Shown in pieces: positions 20,572 through 29,934 of a stretch of 38,421 nt of DNA. Numbering within the stretch: position 1 is the first letter of the stretch; each line of letters opens with the position of its first letter. The DNA is from an uncultured Psychromonas sp. Lineage in GTDB: Bacteria > Pseudomonadota > Gammaproteobacteria > Enterobacterales > Psychromonadaceae. Under the pieces are notes generated by a model. That model was not told where the DNA came from. It saw only the letters and a list, made by a program, of their open reading frames with translations, and searched no databases. The stretch spans positions 1 through 38,421 of the forward strand of contig NZ_CANLFB010000037.1 in NCBI RefSeq assembly GCF_947489755.1. Direction: 5' to 3'. The position numbers and the translations under genes were made by a program.

Positions 20572-21099
20572 ATGTCTAGCGTAGGTATTTTCTTTGGTAG
20601 CGATACAGGTAACACTGAAGCAGTTGCAAAAATGATACAAAAAGAATTAGGTAAGAAATTAGTAGAAGTAAAGGATATCGCTAAAAGTAGCAAAGAAGAT
20701 ATCGCTGAATTCAGCCTTATTTTATTTGGTATTCCAACTTGGTACTACGGTGAAGCACAATGTGATTGGGATGATTTCTTTCCTGATCTAGAAGATATCG
20801 ACTTCACTGATAAATTAGTCGCTATCTTCGGTTGTGGCGACCAAGAAGACTATGCAGAGTACTTTTTAGATGCAATGGGTCAATTAGGCGATATAGTTGA
20901 AAGTAAAGGTGCTATTATTGTTGGTAACTGGTCATCTGAAGGTTACGATTTTGAAGCATCAAAAGCGTCGATTGATGACAATACCTTTATTGGTTTAGGC
21001 ATTGATGAAGACCGTCAACCTGAGTTAACTGCATCACGAGTAAAAGCCTGGTCAGAGCAAATTTATAATGAAATGTGTTTAGCTGAATTAGCTGACTAA
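20572..21099 (+). CDS. fldA: Flavodoxin FldA
   Basis: Long-chain flavodoxin of 175 residues, an FMN electron carrier that feeds enzymes such as methionine synthase, biotin synthase and pyruvate formate-lyase activase. The FMN phosphate loop is SDTGNTE (10-16). W57 and Y94 are the residues expected to sandwich the flavin ring. The strongly acidic surface is typical. Placement before fur is conserved with E. coli and fits iron-linked regulation. Confidence 0.96.
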   Translation: MSSVGIFFGSDTGNTEAVAKMIQKELGKKLVEVKDIAKSSKEDIAEFSLILFGIPTWYYGEAQCDWDDFFPDLEDIDFTDKLVAIFGCGDQEDYAEYFLDAMGQLGDIVESKGAIIVGNWSSEGYDFEASKASIDDNTFIGLGIDEDRQPELTASRVKAWSEQIYNEMCLAELAD

Positions 21100-21126
21100 A
21101 TTTAACAACATCAGTTAGGAAACGAC

Positions 21127-21552
21127 ATGAGTAATGAAAATTTAGCCCTAAAAGAAGCGGGTTTAAAAGTAACATCACCACGTTTGAAAATTTTAAGTTT
21201 GTTACAGTTACCAGAAAATCAGCATTTAAGTGCTGAAGATCTCTACAAAAAACTACTTGAACAAGGTGATGAAGTCGGTGTAGCAACTGTGTACCGCGTA
21301 TTAAATCAATTTGATGATGCTGGTATAGTAACCCGTCATCACTTTGAAGGCGGAAAATCTGTCTTTGAATTAACCCATAAAGAACATCATGACCATTTAG
21401 TTTGTTTGAAATGTGGTGAAGTAATTGAGTTCAATGATCCAATCATTGAAGAACAACAAGATTTGATTGCTAAGAAATACGGCATAAAATTGACTAACCA
21501 CAGTTTATATCTTTACGGCGAACCTGTTGATGGCGAATGTAATCATAAATAA
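21127..21552 (+). CDS. fur: Ferric uptake regulator Fur
   Basis: Iron-responsive dimeric repressor of 141 residues. The winged-helix domain covers about 1-80 (GLKVTSPRLKIL, then GVATVYRVLNQF). The metal-binding region has HHDH at 87-90 and the structural zinc pair C93/C96 in CLKCGEVIEF. A further cysteine, C138, is near the C-terminus. It is last in the ybfE-fldA-fur unit, 27 bases after fldA, and is followed by a strong terminator. Confidence 0.97.
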   Translation: MSNENLALKEAGLKVTSPRLKILSLLQLPENQHLSAEDLYKKLLEQGDEVGVATVYRVLNQFDDAGIVTRHHFEGGKSVFELTHKEHHDHLVCLKCGEVIEFNDPIIEEQQDLIAKKYGIKLTNHSLYLYGEPVDGECNHK

Positions 21553-21591
21553 TTGTAAAAGCCTTAGCTTATAGCTAATACTTTAAACAAT

Positions 21592-21622
21592 AAAAAGCCT
21601 GTTTTTTAACAGGCTTTTTTGT
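21592..21622 (+). terminator. Rho-independent terminator of the fldA-fur unit
   Basis: AAAAAGCCTGTT (21592-21603) pairs perfectly with AACAGGCTTTTT (21608-21619) around a TTTT loop, followed by Ts. Confidence 0.92.
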
Positions 21623-21800
21623 TTCTTCCACTATTGAAGTATGTTCACCTATCCGATGCCTTCATTCTTCTTTGTGATAGCCAGTACATTACGTATGAAC
21701 AATAACTGAATAGACTTAAGCAAATTATTCTCTATTGTTAACAATCTATCTTCAGTAATATGATGAATAATACAGAGTCCCCCAGAAGCTGATAAAAGCG

Positions 21801-22889
21801 TTATAAAGGGTCTACTATCACACTGACTTTATCTCCATCATCTTGAATTAAGCCAACCTCTTTATAATAGCGTAATGCACCTGGGTGCAACGGTGCCGAT
21901 AAATATTGGGCTACCATCGCTTGTTTAGTTAAGTATTTAAAAGAAGGATGTAATTGAATGAAAACATCGTGATTTTCAAACACTGCTTTAACTATTTCAT
22001 AGGCAATATGCTCAGGTAAATCAGATGTGGTAACAATTGTCGCGCCAACACCAAATGTTTCTGTTTTATTGGGGCTTCCACGATACATACCAGCAGGTAT
22101 ATCCGCCGTCTCATAATAACGATGGGTTTCTATTAATTCAGATATTTCAGGGCCAGCTACATTCACTAACGTAGTTTGGCAAGCGCTACTCGCCTCTTTA
22201 ATAGAGCTATTTGGATGCCCTACTACATAAACAATTACATCTATTTTTTTATCGCATAAAGCTTGTGCTTGTTCACTAGGCGTCAGGTAAGTAATTTCAG
22301 AGAAGTCAGCCTCATTCCAACCATATAATTCAAGAAGCATCTCCATGGTTGCTCGTTGACCAGAGTTTGGAGCACCGATATTTACTCGTTTACCTTTAAT
22401 ATCTTCAAAGCTTTCAATCTTTGCATCTTTTCTAGCAAGGACAGTAAATGACTCAGAATGTACTGAAAATAACGAGCGAAGCTTTTTAAACTCACCTTGC
22501 TCTTTAAATAAAGAAGTCCCTTGATAAAAGTGATATTGCCAATCTGATTGCGCAACAACAACATCAATGGCTTTGTCTTTTAATGCTCTTAAATTATAAA
22601 TAGATCCTGGTGTGCTTTTTATTTCACAACGAATATTGTCAACGTTTTTAATTTTATTAACCAAGAAACAAATAGCGCCGCCTGTTGGGTAATACACACC
22701 ACTAATACCCCCAGTGCCGATTGACATATATTCAACTTTAGCAGACGCCGTTGTTTGAAAAAATATCAGTAGAAAGCTAATTAAAGTAATGCGTGAAACC
22801 AAAAATAATCGCCTCAGCATCATCAATAAAGTAAGATTAAAATGATTGTTATAGGCTAACTTCTTAGCCTTTTGTTTCATTATCATCAT
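21801..22889 (-). CDS. TAXI-family TRAP transporter substrate-binding protein, translationally coupled to argA
   Basis: A 362-residue periplasmic binding protein of the TAXI type, recognised by YMSIGTGGISGVYYPTGGAI near the N-terminus and later GAPNSGQRATMEMLL. The signal peptide cleaves after ASA at residue 50; because its n-region is long, M23 or M24 could be the real start, though no ribosome binding site precedes them. The first ATG overlaps the argA stop by ATGA. No TRAP permease gene is beside it, so the permease must be elsewhere or the protein acts as a sensor. Characterised TAXI proteins bind glutamate-like ligands, which would fit argA, but the ligand here is unknown. Confidence 0.88.
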   Translation of the reverse strand: MMIMKQKAKKLAYNNHFNLTLLMMLRRLFLVSRITLISFLLIFFQTTASAKVEYMSIGTGGISGVYYPTGGAICFLVNKIKNVDNIRCEIKSTPGSIYNLRALKDKAIDVVVAQSDWQYHFYQGTSLFKEQGEFKKLRSLFSVHSESFTVLARKDAKIESFEDIKGKRVNIGAPNSGQRATMEMLLELYGWNEADFSEITYLTPSEQAQALCDKKIDVIVYVVGHPNSSIKEASSACQTTLVNVAGPEISELIETHRYYETADIPAGMYRGSPNKTETFGVGATIVTTSDLPEHIAYEIVKAVFENHDVFIQLHPSFKYLTKQAMVAQYLSAPLHPGALRYYKEVGLIQDDGDKVSVIVDPL

Positions 22890-24220
22890 ATTATCTTTTT
22901 AATTAACACTTTCGAATTTCGTTTCAAATTATACATCTCTTTTTTAGCGGTAGGTAATTGGTTAATTTCAGCAAATGAAAAACCGCGCTCTCTAAACCAA
23001 TGGATACTTTGTGTGGTTAATACGAAAATAGATTCAAGACCGAGTTGTCTTGCTTTACGTTCAACATGTTCAACAAGATTATCAGCTCGTGCAGCACGTC
23101 TATATTTAGGGTGGCTCACTAAACACGCTAATTCACCCATTTTTTCGTTCATAAATGGGTATAACGCAGCGCAACCAATCACCATGCCATCACGCTCAAC
23201 AATCATAAAAGATTCAATTTCATTCTCTAATAATTCACGAGAACGCTTAACCAAAATACCTTGTTTTTCTAATGGTTCAATAAGCTGTAATAAACCGCCG
23301 ATATCATCGATAGTCGCAGTACGAATTTGCTCGTAGCTTTCTTTAATAATTTGCGAACCAGTACCATCTCGAGTAAATAACTCTTTTAATAACGCACCGT
23401 CTTGATGATAACTAATAAGATGGCAACGTGTTACATCAGCTTGGCATGCAGCGACCGCGGCACGTAAAAAACGTAATGTACCAGAAGCTTGCCCTGATTC
23501 TTTTTCTATCGCATCAATATGTACTTGTGCTTGATCTGGTAATAGCTCTGAAATAACATGGCCATCTTCATCTAATACACCTTGATTAGAACAGAAACCA
23601 ATTAACTTATCGGCTTTAATATCAATAGCGACTTGCGTTGCGACTTCTTCAGCTAGTAGGTTAAATACTTCACCAGTAACAGAATAACCAATAGGGGAAA
23701 TAATAGGAATTGCACCAGAAGATAGTTGCGACTTGATGCCTTCAACATCAATACGGCGGACCTTACCAGCATGGCAAAAGTCGATCCCATCTTTAACACC
23801 AATAGGTTGTGCAGTGACGACATTACTAATCACCGTTCGAATAGCGGCACCTTGCATTGGTGAATTAACTAAACCCATAGAAAGACTGGCTTGTAGTTCT
23901 ATTTGTACTGCACCTACCGCTTGCTTGATCAGTGAAAGGCTACGATTATCTGTGATACGTAAGTCATTATGAAATTGACTACTATGACCATTCATATCAA
24001 GTTGCTTTTGGATCTGAGGACGAACGCCATGTACTAACACTAACTTAACTCCTAAGCTATTCAGCAAAGCAATATCGTTAATGATGTGTTGAAAATTATC
24101 TGTTTCTAACGCTTCACCACCAATCATTAATACAAAAGTTTTATGACGATGTGCGTTGATATAAGGAGCTGAATTACGAAACCAATTAATCAGTTGTGTT
24201 GAATTTGTTACTGCTTCCAT
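22886..24220 (-). CDS. argA: N-acetylglutamate synthase ArgA
   Basis: Transfers acetyl from acetyl-CoA to glutamate, the first committed step of arginine synthesis, and is normally inhibited by arginine. The 444 residues equal the E. coli enzyme (443). The N-terminal amino-acid kinase-like domain (about 25-280) includes FVLMIGGEALE and NNFNLLAEEVATQ-type blocks. The C-terminal GNAT domain (about 290-435) has GELACLVSHPKYRRAARAD, the acetyl-CoA loop, and TTQSIHWFRERGF. The stop TGA overlaps the start of the TAXI gene. I looked for an ARG box upstream and saw no clear one. Confidence 0.96.
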   Translation of the reverse strand: MEAVTNSTQLINWFRNSAPYINAHRHKTFVLMIGGEALETDNFQHIINDIALLNSLGVKLVLVHGVRPQIQKQLDMNGHSSQFHNDLRITDNRSLSLIKQAVGAVQIELQASLSMGLVNSPMQGAAIRTVISNVVTAQPIGVKDGIDFCHAGKVRRIDVEGIKSQLSSGAIPIISPIGYSVTGEVFNLLAEEVATQVAIDIKADKLIGFCSNQGVLDEDGHVISELLPDQAQVHIDAIEKESGQASGTLRFLRAAVAACQADVTRCHLISYHQDGALLKELFTRDGTGSQIIKESYEQIRTATIDDIGGLLQLIEPLEKQGILVKRSRELLENEIESFMIVERDGMVIGCAALYPFMNEKMGELACLVSHPKYRRAARADNLVEHVERKARQLGLESIFVLTTQSIHWFRERGFSFAEINQLPTAKKEMYNLKRNSKVLIKKII

Positions 24221-24360
24221 GTGCCTACCTATTAATCACAACAATCTAAAATATGTTTGAGTTTTAGAGTTTATCAATTCGAAGTTTATGTTTGCAAAAC
24301 AATTGTTTAAAGAATGTTAAATAAACTCGAAATTTTAGTTATTTTATTTCAATTACCATA

Positions 24361-24987
24361 TTACGCTTCTCTATCATTACTGAAAACAGGTAATGAAAGA
24401 TGATAGTAAATCGCACATAACCTTAATGATAACGTTCCTAACATAGCCACTACCATTGAGAAAATAGGACCTAATTCAATATAATCACAAATAACATATA
24501 GAGCGCCACCTAAAATAGATGCGGTAGCATAAATTTCTTTTTGTAATACGAATGGAATTTGTCCACTCAATATATCCCTTATCATGCCACCGACCACACC
24601 TGTAATACACCCCATTACAATAGCGACAGGGCCACTAAAACCGAAAATCAAGGCTTTTTGAGCGCCAATAATGGTAAAAATAGCTAAACCAAAGGCATCG
24701 AAAATAGGTAATAAGTAAGCAGGGAATCGATGAATGCGATGTAACCACAAGACACTTAAAAGTGCAGTAGCAAGAATAACGTAGATATAAGTATTATCTT
24801 CAATCCAAAAAACAGGTGTTGCGCCCATCATCATGTCACGCAATGTGCCACCGCCAACAGCAGTAACACCCGCTAACACGCTAATGCCAAAAGGATCCAT
24901 TCGTAGGCGTGTTGCCACTAAGACGCCAGAAATAGCACAAGTGATCATACCAATCAGATCAGATATATAGATGAAATTATCTAGCAT
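24361..24987 (-). CDS. yadS: YadS, TRIC/UPF0126 family membrane protein
   Basis: Inner-membrane protein of about 208 residues with roughly seven hydrophobic segments. The two glycine-rich repeats GVTAVGGGTLRDM and GVVGGMIRDI are the signature of this family, which is related to trimeric intracellular cation channels. E. coli YadS matches closely (ISGVL, RMDPFG, PVFW) and also lies next to erpA, so I use its name. The frame extends to 25026, but I take the ATG at 24987 because it matches YadS; neither start has a strong ribosome binding site. Function in E. coli is not established. Confidence 0.88.
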   Translation of the reverse strand: MLDNFIYISDLIGMITCAISGVLVATRLRMDPFGISVLAGVTAVGGGTLRDMMMGATPVFWIEDNTYIYVILATALLSVLWLHRIHRFPAYLLPIFDAFGLAIFTIIGAQKALIFGFSGPVAIVMGCITGVVGGMIRDILSGQIPFVLQKEIYATASILGGALYVICDYIELGPIFSMVVAMLGTLSLRLCAIYYHLSLPVFSNDREA

Positions 24988-25572
24988 GTTATTACTATCC
25001 CTTATTCCCTTGAAACACTTAGCCATTTTAGGCGCATGTTAAACCATGACTTAAGATCGGTGCAAGCCTATATATCGCGATATGATAAAGAAAATAAATA
25101 ATAGCAACGACTGAAAATAATCGCTCTATTTCACTCACTAAAATAACCGAATTATAAGTTATATCCGGTGTAAATAACTTCAGTACTGGATAAGAAAAAC
25201 GATGCAACATCGCTATTTCCGGGATTTCTACATTAAATTATCTATCAATAACCCATTATTTCTTTAATAATTTGTCTTGAACGACAAAAAACTAACAGCA
25301 CTGACTAGTCAAAAAATACAACCTTATGATGTTAAATATAATTTCGATTTCATTAACCAGAATTAAATCTGCCAGGTTAAATAGAATCATTATTTACATT
25401 AATTTGTTCTCTAAATTAAATATTTAAAGCGCTTATTTAATGTAATCAATATGATAGAGTAACGGTAGCTTGAGTTTATACAAAAAGTAACATTTTGAGG
25501 GGAGGTTAATTACACATGCTCACTTATGTAAGTAAGCATGTTTATTTCAATAATTAAAATTAGTATTGTTAA
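24988..25572. other. Intergenic region between yadS and erpA
   Basis: Holds the possible 60-codon membrane frame at 25028-25210 and a hairpin downstream of erpA, ACATGCTCACTTA (25514-25526) with TAAGTAAGCATGT (25529-25541), one mismatch and no clear T-run. Otherwise AT-rich, without other recognisable features. Confidence 0.5.
25028..25210 (-). CDS. Possible small membrane protein (low confidence)
   Basis: A 60-codon frame with one hydrophobic segment (about 32-47, VVAIIYFLYHIAIYRL) and an ATG preceded by GGAAATAGCG. It ends one base before the upstream in-frame ATG of yadS. No family recognised. It may be chance in AT-rich DNA; conservation in relatives would decide. Confidence 0.2.
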   Translation of the reverse strand: MLHRFSYPVLKLFTPDITYNSVILVSEIERLFSVVAIIYFLYHIAIYRLAPILSHGLTCA

Positions 25573-25923
25573 TTAGATAGAGAATGAAGAGCCACAACCG
25601 CACGTTGCTGTTGCATTTGGGTTGTTAACTAAAAAACGAGAACCTTCAAGGTTATCAATAAAATCAACGGTACCGCCAACAAGATATTGTAAGCTCATTG
25701 GGTCAACAGATAATGTCACACCACTATTTTCAATTAATGTATCATCATCATTTGTTTTTTCGTCAAACGTAAAACCGTATGAAAAGCCTGAACAACCACC
25801 ACCAGTTACATAAACTCGTAGCTTAAGAGAAGGGTTATTTTCTTCTGCGATCAATGCTTTAACTCGATTTGCTGCGCTATCACTGAAATAAATCGGTAAT
25901 GCAATTTCCACTTCGCTTGTCAT
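25573..25923 (-). CDS. erpA: Iron-sulfur cluster insertion protein ErpA
   Basis: A-type carrier that delivers Fe-S clusters to proteins such as the IspG/IspH isoprenoid enzymes. The 116 residues are typical. The three cluster-binding cysteines are C44 (GGGCSGFSY) and C108/C110 (CGCGSSF). The strong conservation of TGGGCSGF and [17 protein letters not shown] separates it from IscA. Position between clcA and yadS is the same as in E. coli. Confidence 0.96.
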   Translation of the reverse strand: MTSEVEIALPIYFSDSAANRVKALIAEENNPSLKLRVYVTGGGCSGFSYGFTFDEKTNDDDTLIENSGVTLSVDPMSLQYLVGGTVDFIDNLEGSRFLVNNPNATATCGCGSSFSI

Positions 25924-26001
25924 TTTGTTTCTAATCCTATTAATTTGCCCATAATCATTATCTAATACCCGACCAATTTGTTCAAGTATTAGCGGGATCT
26001 A

Positions 26002-26724
26002 TTATTCAGCTTGAATGGCTAACTCTTCAAGATCAGCACCGCCATTTTTGATAAAGCCTTCCCAGTCGTATATTTTTTCAATACGCTGAGCTCGGCTCCA
26101 ATTGGTGCGATTAGCTTCAGCAACAACAAATACTTGCCCGACTTGACTGTCTTTAGGCAAAGTGAAGCTGCCTTTTAACGTTTGAAAATACTGAAACTTG
26201 AAGGTAGATTCTACGTTTGGATCTAGCTCTCTTAATTTAATGTCTTTTGTATTTACTTCTGTATCGTCAGTACCCGCAAATGTAATTTCGACTTTCCCAC
26301 TTAACTCACGACGACCTTGTTGAGCTTGCATTAACACTAACTCATATAACCAAGTCCCCTCCTCTTCACCTTTACTAACGGAAAATGAGTAAACATTTAA
26401 GCCTATAACCGATAACTCAGGAGCAACCACTTGCTCATAAAAATATAATTTATCATTACTCGCATCTAAAGCTTTATTCAGCGCTTTATTTTCATGTTTT
26501 AACACTTCATGAATTTCTTGTTCAGCATTGAATTCAGCCTGAATAAAGTTTAAACGCTCAGTCAGTTGCGTATTTTCAGTGGTTAAGCTTGTTGTATCCA
26601 GCTCTAATAATTGCACTTTATGCAGTAAAATATCTTGCTTAAACTTGCCAACCATAAAACCAAAGTAGATACAGATTAGACTGATCACCACCCATTTAAA
26701 AAAGCTTATTTTAAAACCTTTCAT
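26002..26724 (-). CDS. DUF6776-like membrane-anchored coiled-coil protein
   Basis: A 240-residue protein with one N-terminal transmembrane segment (about 8-25), a long coiled coil (about 35-92, LLELDTTSLTTENTQLTERL and following heptads) and a C-terminal globular beta-rich domain (about 105-225). This layout matches DUF6776; no function is known. Topology is probably a cytoplasmic N-terminus and a periplasmic body. It starts 12 bases after clcA, so they are cotranscribed, and it lies 78 bases before erpA. It is absent from this place in E. coli. Confidence 0.7.
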   Translation of the reverse strand: MKGFKISFFKWVVISLICIYFGFMVGKFKQDILLHKVQLLELDTTSLTTENTQLTERLNFIQAEFNAEQEIHEVLKHENKALNKALDASNDKLYFYEQVVAPELSVIGLNVYSFSVSKGEEEGTWLYELVLMQAQQGRRELSGKVEITFAGTDDTEVNTKDIKLRELDPNVESTFKFQYFQTLKGSFTLPKDSQVGQVFVVAEANRTNWSRAQRIEKIYDWEGFIKNGGADLEELAIQAE

Positions 26725-26736
26725 TCAGTTCCTTAC

Positions 26737-28161
26737 TTATTTCTTATACTTAGTATATTTTCCAAGAATACGGAACATTGCTTTGTCTGTTGTTTCTTGA
26801 CGTTTAGCACGCATAGATAGTTTTAATGTTCTTTCTAATAATTGAGTATAGATAGGACGTCCCCCTAAGGTTTGAGCCACCATAGTCGCACCTAAACACG
26901 TTACGATTAACGGTAAAATCATTTCATAGTTACTGGTCATTTCAATCACTAATAGAATCCCCGTAATAGGCGCTCGGACTGTTGCCGCGAATAACCCGCC
27001 CATACCTGCAATCGCGAAAGCACCAGGCTCAGTAATAATATCGGGGAATAATGCTTGCGCGATAACACCAAATAACATGCCAAATAAAGTACCTATTGCC
27101 AATGTTGGAGCAAATACGCCACCCGGCGCACCTGAGCCAAAGCTTAATAAGGTAGTAAAAGTACGTAGAATAAATAACAGTAATAAACCACCCGCTAAAT
27201 AGTGCCCACCTTCCACATGTGGAATTAGCTCAATACCACTAAAAGCAATATCAGGCTCAACAATACTCAACGCACCAAACAATCCACCTAGCACCACGCC
27301 AATGCTAACAAAACGCCAACGTTGACCTTGATGAATAGATAAATACATATCTTGCGTCATTAAAATCAATTTATTAAAGAAGATTCCTATTACACCAAAA
27401 CAAAAACCTAAAATAAGATAAAAACCAAGCGTATGTAAGTCAGGGTGAGAATATTGAGTTACCGTGACTACCGCATCTTGATCGGTAAAGAGACGCATCA
27501 CGATCGTTGCCATTACTGCGCTCATAAAGACACTTTTGGTAGAGGTTAAACTGTAATTAAACTGTGAACGCATTTCCTCAATCACAAACATGATTCCTGC
27601 AAGGGGTGCATTAAAAGCAGCCGCTAAACCACCAGCAGCACCAGCAGCAAGTAACGCTTGTGCATCAACTTTATCGACCTTAAAAACATCAGAAATCATA
27701 CGGCCAATATTAGCACCAAGTTGAACAGAGGGGCCTTCACGGCCTAACGCCATACCACTGCCTAATGCTAATAAACCACCAAAAAATTTAACAGGGATAA
27801 CACGTTTCCAACGCACTGGCCTCATCCCCTCCATTGCACCTTCTATCTCTGGAATACCACTACCGCCCGCTTCGGGAGCAAAACGGTGTGTTATATAAAA
27901 AGCAGTCCCTGCCATGAGTGCTGAAATAGGTATCGCAATTAACCATAGTGGAACCTTTCCTCCACCATAGGTATGGATTAAATCTAAACGCATTTCAGAA
28001 ACTAAAATAATACCGTGATCGAATAAAGCTGAAACGGTCCCAGCTAAAAGCCCTATAAAAATAGATAACCATATTAATAAGGCACTATTTTTTCGAGTAA
28101 AAAAACGTTCGATAAACTGTTTTATTCCATTAACAACAACGGTTGGTAAAGCTATTTTCAT
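26737..28161 (-). CDS. clcA: H+/Cl- exchange transporter ClcA
   Basis: Inner-membrane two-to-one chloride/proton antiporter used in acid resistance. From the ATG at 28161 the protein has 474 residues, close to E. coli ClcA (473). Key residues are present: S101 in GSGIPE, gating glutamate E142 in GREGPS, proton glutamate E196 in FVIEEMR, and the tyrosine in GGRPIYTQ. E196 marks an exchanger, not a channel. The frame extends 29 codons to 28248; that extension is hydrophobic and not found in E. coli, and neither start has a strong ribosome binding site, so the start is the uncertain part. Confidence 0.93.
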   Translation of the reverse strand: MKIALPTVVVNGIKQFIERFFTRKNSALLIWLSIFIGLLAGTVSALFDHGIILVSEMRLDLIHTYGGGKVPLWLIAIPISALMAGTAFYITHRFAPEAGGSGIPEIEGAMEGMRPVRWKRVIPVKFFGGLLALGSGMALGREGPSVQLGANIGRMISDVFKVDKVDAQALLAAGAAGGLAAAFNAPLAGIMFVIEEMRSQFNYSLTSTKSVFMSAVMATIVMRLFTDQDAVVTVTQYSHPDLHTLGFYLILGFCFGVIGIFFNKLILMTQDMYLSIHQGQRWRFVSIGVVLGGLFGALSIVEPDIAFSGIELIPHVEGGHYLAGGLLLLFILRTFTTLLSFGSGAPGGVFAPTLAIGTLFGMLFGVIAQALFPDIITEPGAFAIAGMGGLFAATVRAPITGILLVIEMTSNYEMILPLIVTCLGATMVAQTLGGRPIYTQLLERTLKLSMRAKRQETTDKAMFRILGKYTKYKK

Positions 28162-28375
28162 AAATGCGCGGTGACCTGAAAACAAAAAAATAAAAGAAAA
28201 ACCAATAATATAATAAAAATAGTCATATAAAAGGCTTAATCCCTCCATGTTAACAAAAAAATCACGATAAACTTCAGTTAAAGATCATTCAATTACCGAC
28301 TTTCTCAGTTGCATCTTGATTTATCATGGGTATATTGCAGTTTCACTCAATTTAAAAATAATTAATGGGATGCTT

Positions 28376-29653
28376 ATGAGCAAATCAACTGAACTGTTTA
28401 ACCGTGCACAATCTATTATTCCTGGTGGCGTTAACTCCCCAGTTCGCGCATTTAATGGCGTAGGTGGCGGCCCATTATTTATACAAAAAGCACAAGATGC
28501 TTATATCTATGATGTAGATGATAAAAAATATATCGATTACGTAGGTTCATGGGGCCCAATGATTTTAGGCCACAATCATCCTGCTATTAAAAAAGCAGTC
28601 ATTGAAGCCGCTGAAAATGGATTGAGTTTCGGTGCTCCCACTGAAATTGAAATCATCATGGCAGAAAAAGTACAGCAATTAGTCCCGTCGATGGAACAAG
28701 TGCGCATGGTGAGTTCAGGTACCGAAGCGACGATGAGTGCTATTCGATTAGCGCGTGGTTACACTAACCGCGATAAAATCCTTAAATTTGAAGGTTGTTA
28801 CCACGGTCATGCAGACTCTTTATTAGTGAAAGCTGGTTCTGGTGCATTAACATTGGGTCAACCTAGTTCTCCAGGTATTCCTGCCGATTTCGCTAAACAT
28901 ACATTAACAGCTGACTTTAATGACTTAGCATCAGTTAAAGCATTATTTGAAGCCTACCCTGAAGATATCTCTTGTATTATTGTTGAGCCCGTTGCCGGCA
29001 ATATGAACTGTATTCCACCAGCTGAAGGTTTCTTACAAGGCCTACGTGAGATTTGTGATGAATTTGGTGCATTATTGATTCTTGATGAAGTGATGACAGG
29101 TTTTCGAGTTGCACTAGGTGGCGCGCAAGCACATTACAATATCAAACCAGACTTAACGACATTAGGTAAAGTAATTGGCGGCGGGATGCCTGTTGGTGCT
29201 TTTGGTGGCAGCCATAAAGTAATGCAGTACATTGCACCGACAGGACCTGTGTATCAAGCTGGTACATTGTCAGGTAACCCTATCGCCATGCATGCAGGAT
29301 TAGCAGCATTAACCGCATTAGATACCCCCGAATATGCACAATTAGCCATTAAAACAAAACAGCTAGCAGAAGGCTTGAAGAAAGCAGCTGAAGAAACAGG
29401 TGTTCCGCTAGCCGTTAACTATGCTGGCGGTATGTTTGGTTTCTTCTTTACTGATCAGCCAGAAGTAACTAACTTTGCTCAAGTTTGTGCCTGCGATATT
29501 GAAAGATTTAAAAAATTCTTTAACTTAATGTTAGAAGAAGGGATTTATCTTGCTCCATCGGCTTATGAAGCTGGATTTTTATCATTAGCACATACAGAGC
29601 AAGATATTAACAATACATTAATTGCCGCTAAAAAAGCCTTTTCACAATTATAA
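28376..29653 (+). CDS. hemL: Glutamate-1-semialdehyde 2,1-aminomutase HemL
   Basis: PLP enzyme that makes 5-aminolevulinate from glutamate-1-semialdehyde in the C5 haem pathway. The PLP lysine is K265 in [12 protein letters not shown], the same number as in E. coli. The protein from 28376 is 426 residues, exactly the E. coli length, starting MSKSTELF; a longer frame from 28316 adds 20 residues without homology. GGGA-like sequence before the ATG supports this start. It is divergent from clcA, as in E. coli. A long hairpin follows. Confidence 0.96.
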   Translation: MSKSTELFNRAQSIIPGGVNSPVRAFNGVGGGPLFIQKAQDAYIYDVDDKKYIDYVGSWGPMILGHNHPAIKKAVIEAAENGLSFGAPTEIEIIMAEKVQQLVPSMEQVRMVSSGTEATMSAIRLARGYTNRDKILKFEGCYHGHADSLLVKAGSGALTLGQPSSPGIPADFAKHTLTADFNDLASVKALFEAYPEDISCIIVEPVAGNMNCIPPAEGFLQGLREICDEFGALLILDEVMTGFRVALGGAQAHYNIKPDLTTLGKVIGGGMPVGAFGGSHKVMQYIAPTGPVYQAGTLSGNPIAMHAGLAALTALDTPEYAQLAIKTKQLAEGLKKAAEETGVPLAVNYAGGMFGFFFTDQPEVTNFAQVCACDIERFKKFFNLMLEEGIYLAPSAYEAGFLSLAHTEQDINNTLIAAKKAFSQL

Positions 29654-29691
29654 AATAGAGAATATAACGGCGCAGCAATAAACATTTAAAT

Positions 29692-29742
29692 AAGATCTAG
29701 CTTAAGCAACGAATATCATACTCATTGTTTAACTTAGATCTT
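29692..29742 (+). terminator. Probable terminator of hemL
   Basis: AAGATCTA (29692-29699) pairs with TAGATCTT (29735-29742); the inner part pairs imperfectly (TTAA with TTAA, CAA with TTG). It is followed by TTATTTT. The stem is long but with mismatches. Confidence 0.6.
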
Positions 29743-29934
29743 TTATTTTCCCCTTTATAAAATACCTCGATAACACTGCCCTCTTTATTCTCCTTTCATT
29801 TTTATTACTTCAAGTTCTTTTGCCCAAATTTATTACATTTAATACACACTATTTCATTTCTATTTCAGTCTTCGAATACAAGTGCGGTATACTCTACTCC
29901 CATATATCTATAATTTATTACAAGGCTGTAAAAT

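Noticed and set aside
24221-24360. ARG box downstream/upstream of argA
   Set aside because: Only partial matches in AT-rich sequence; no paired boxes.
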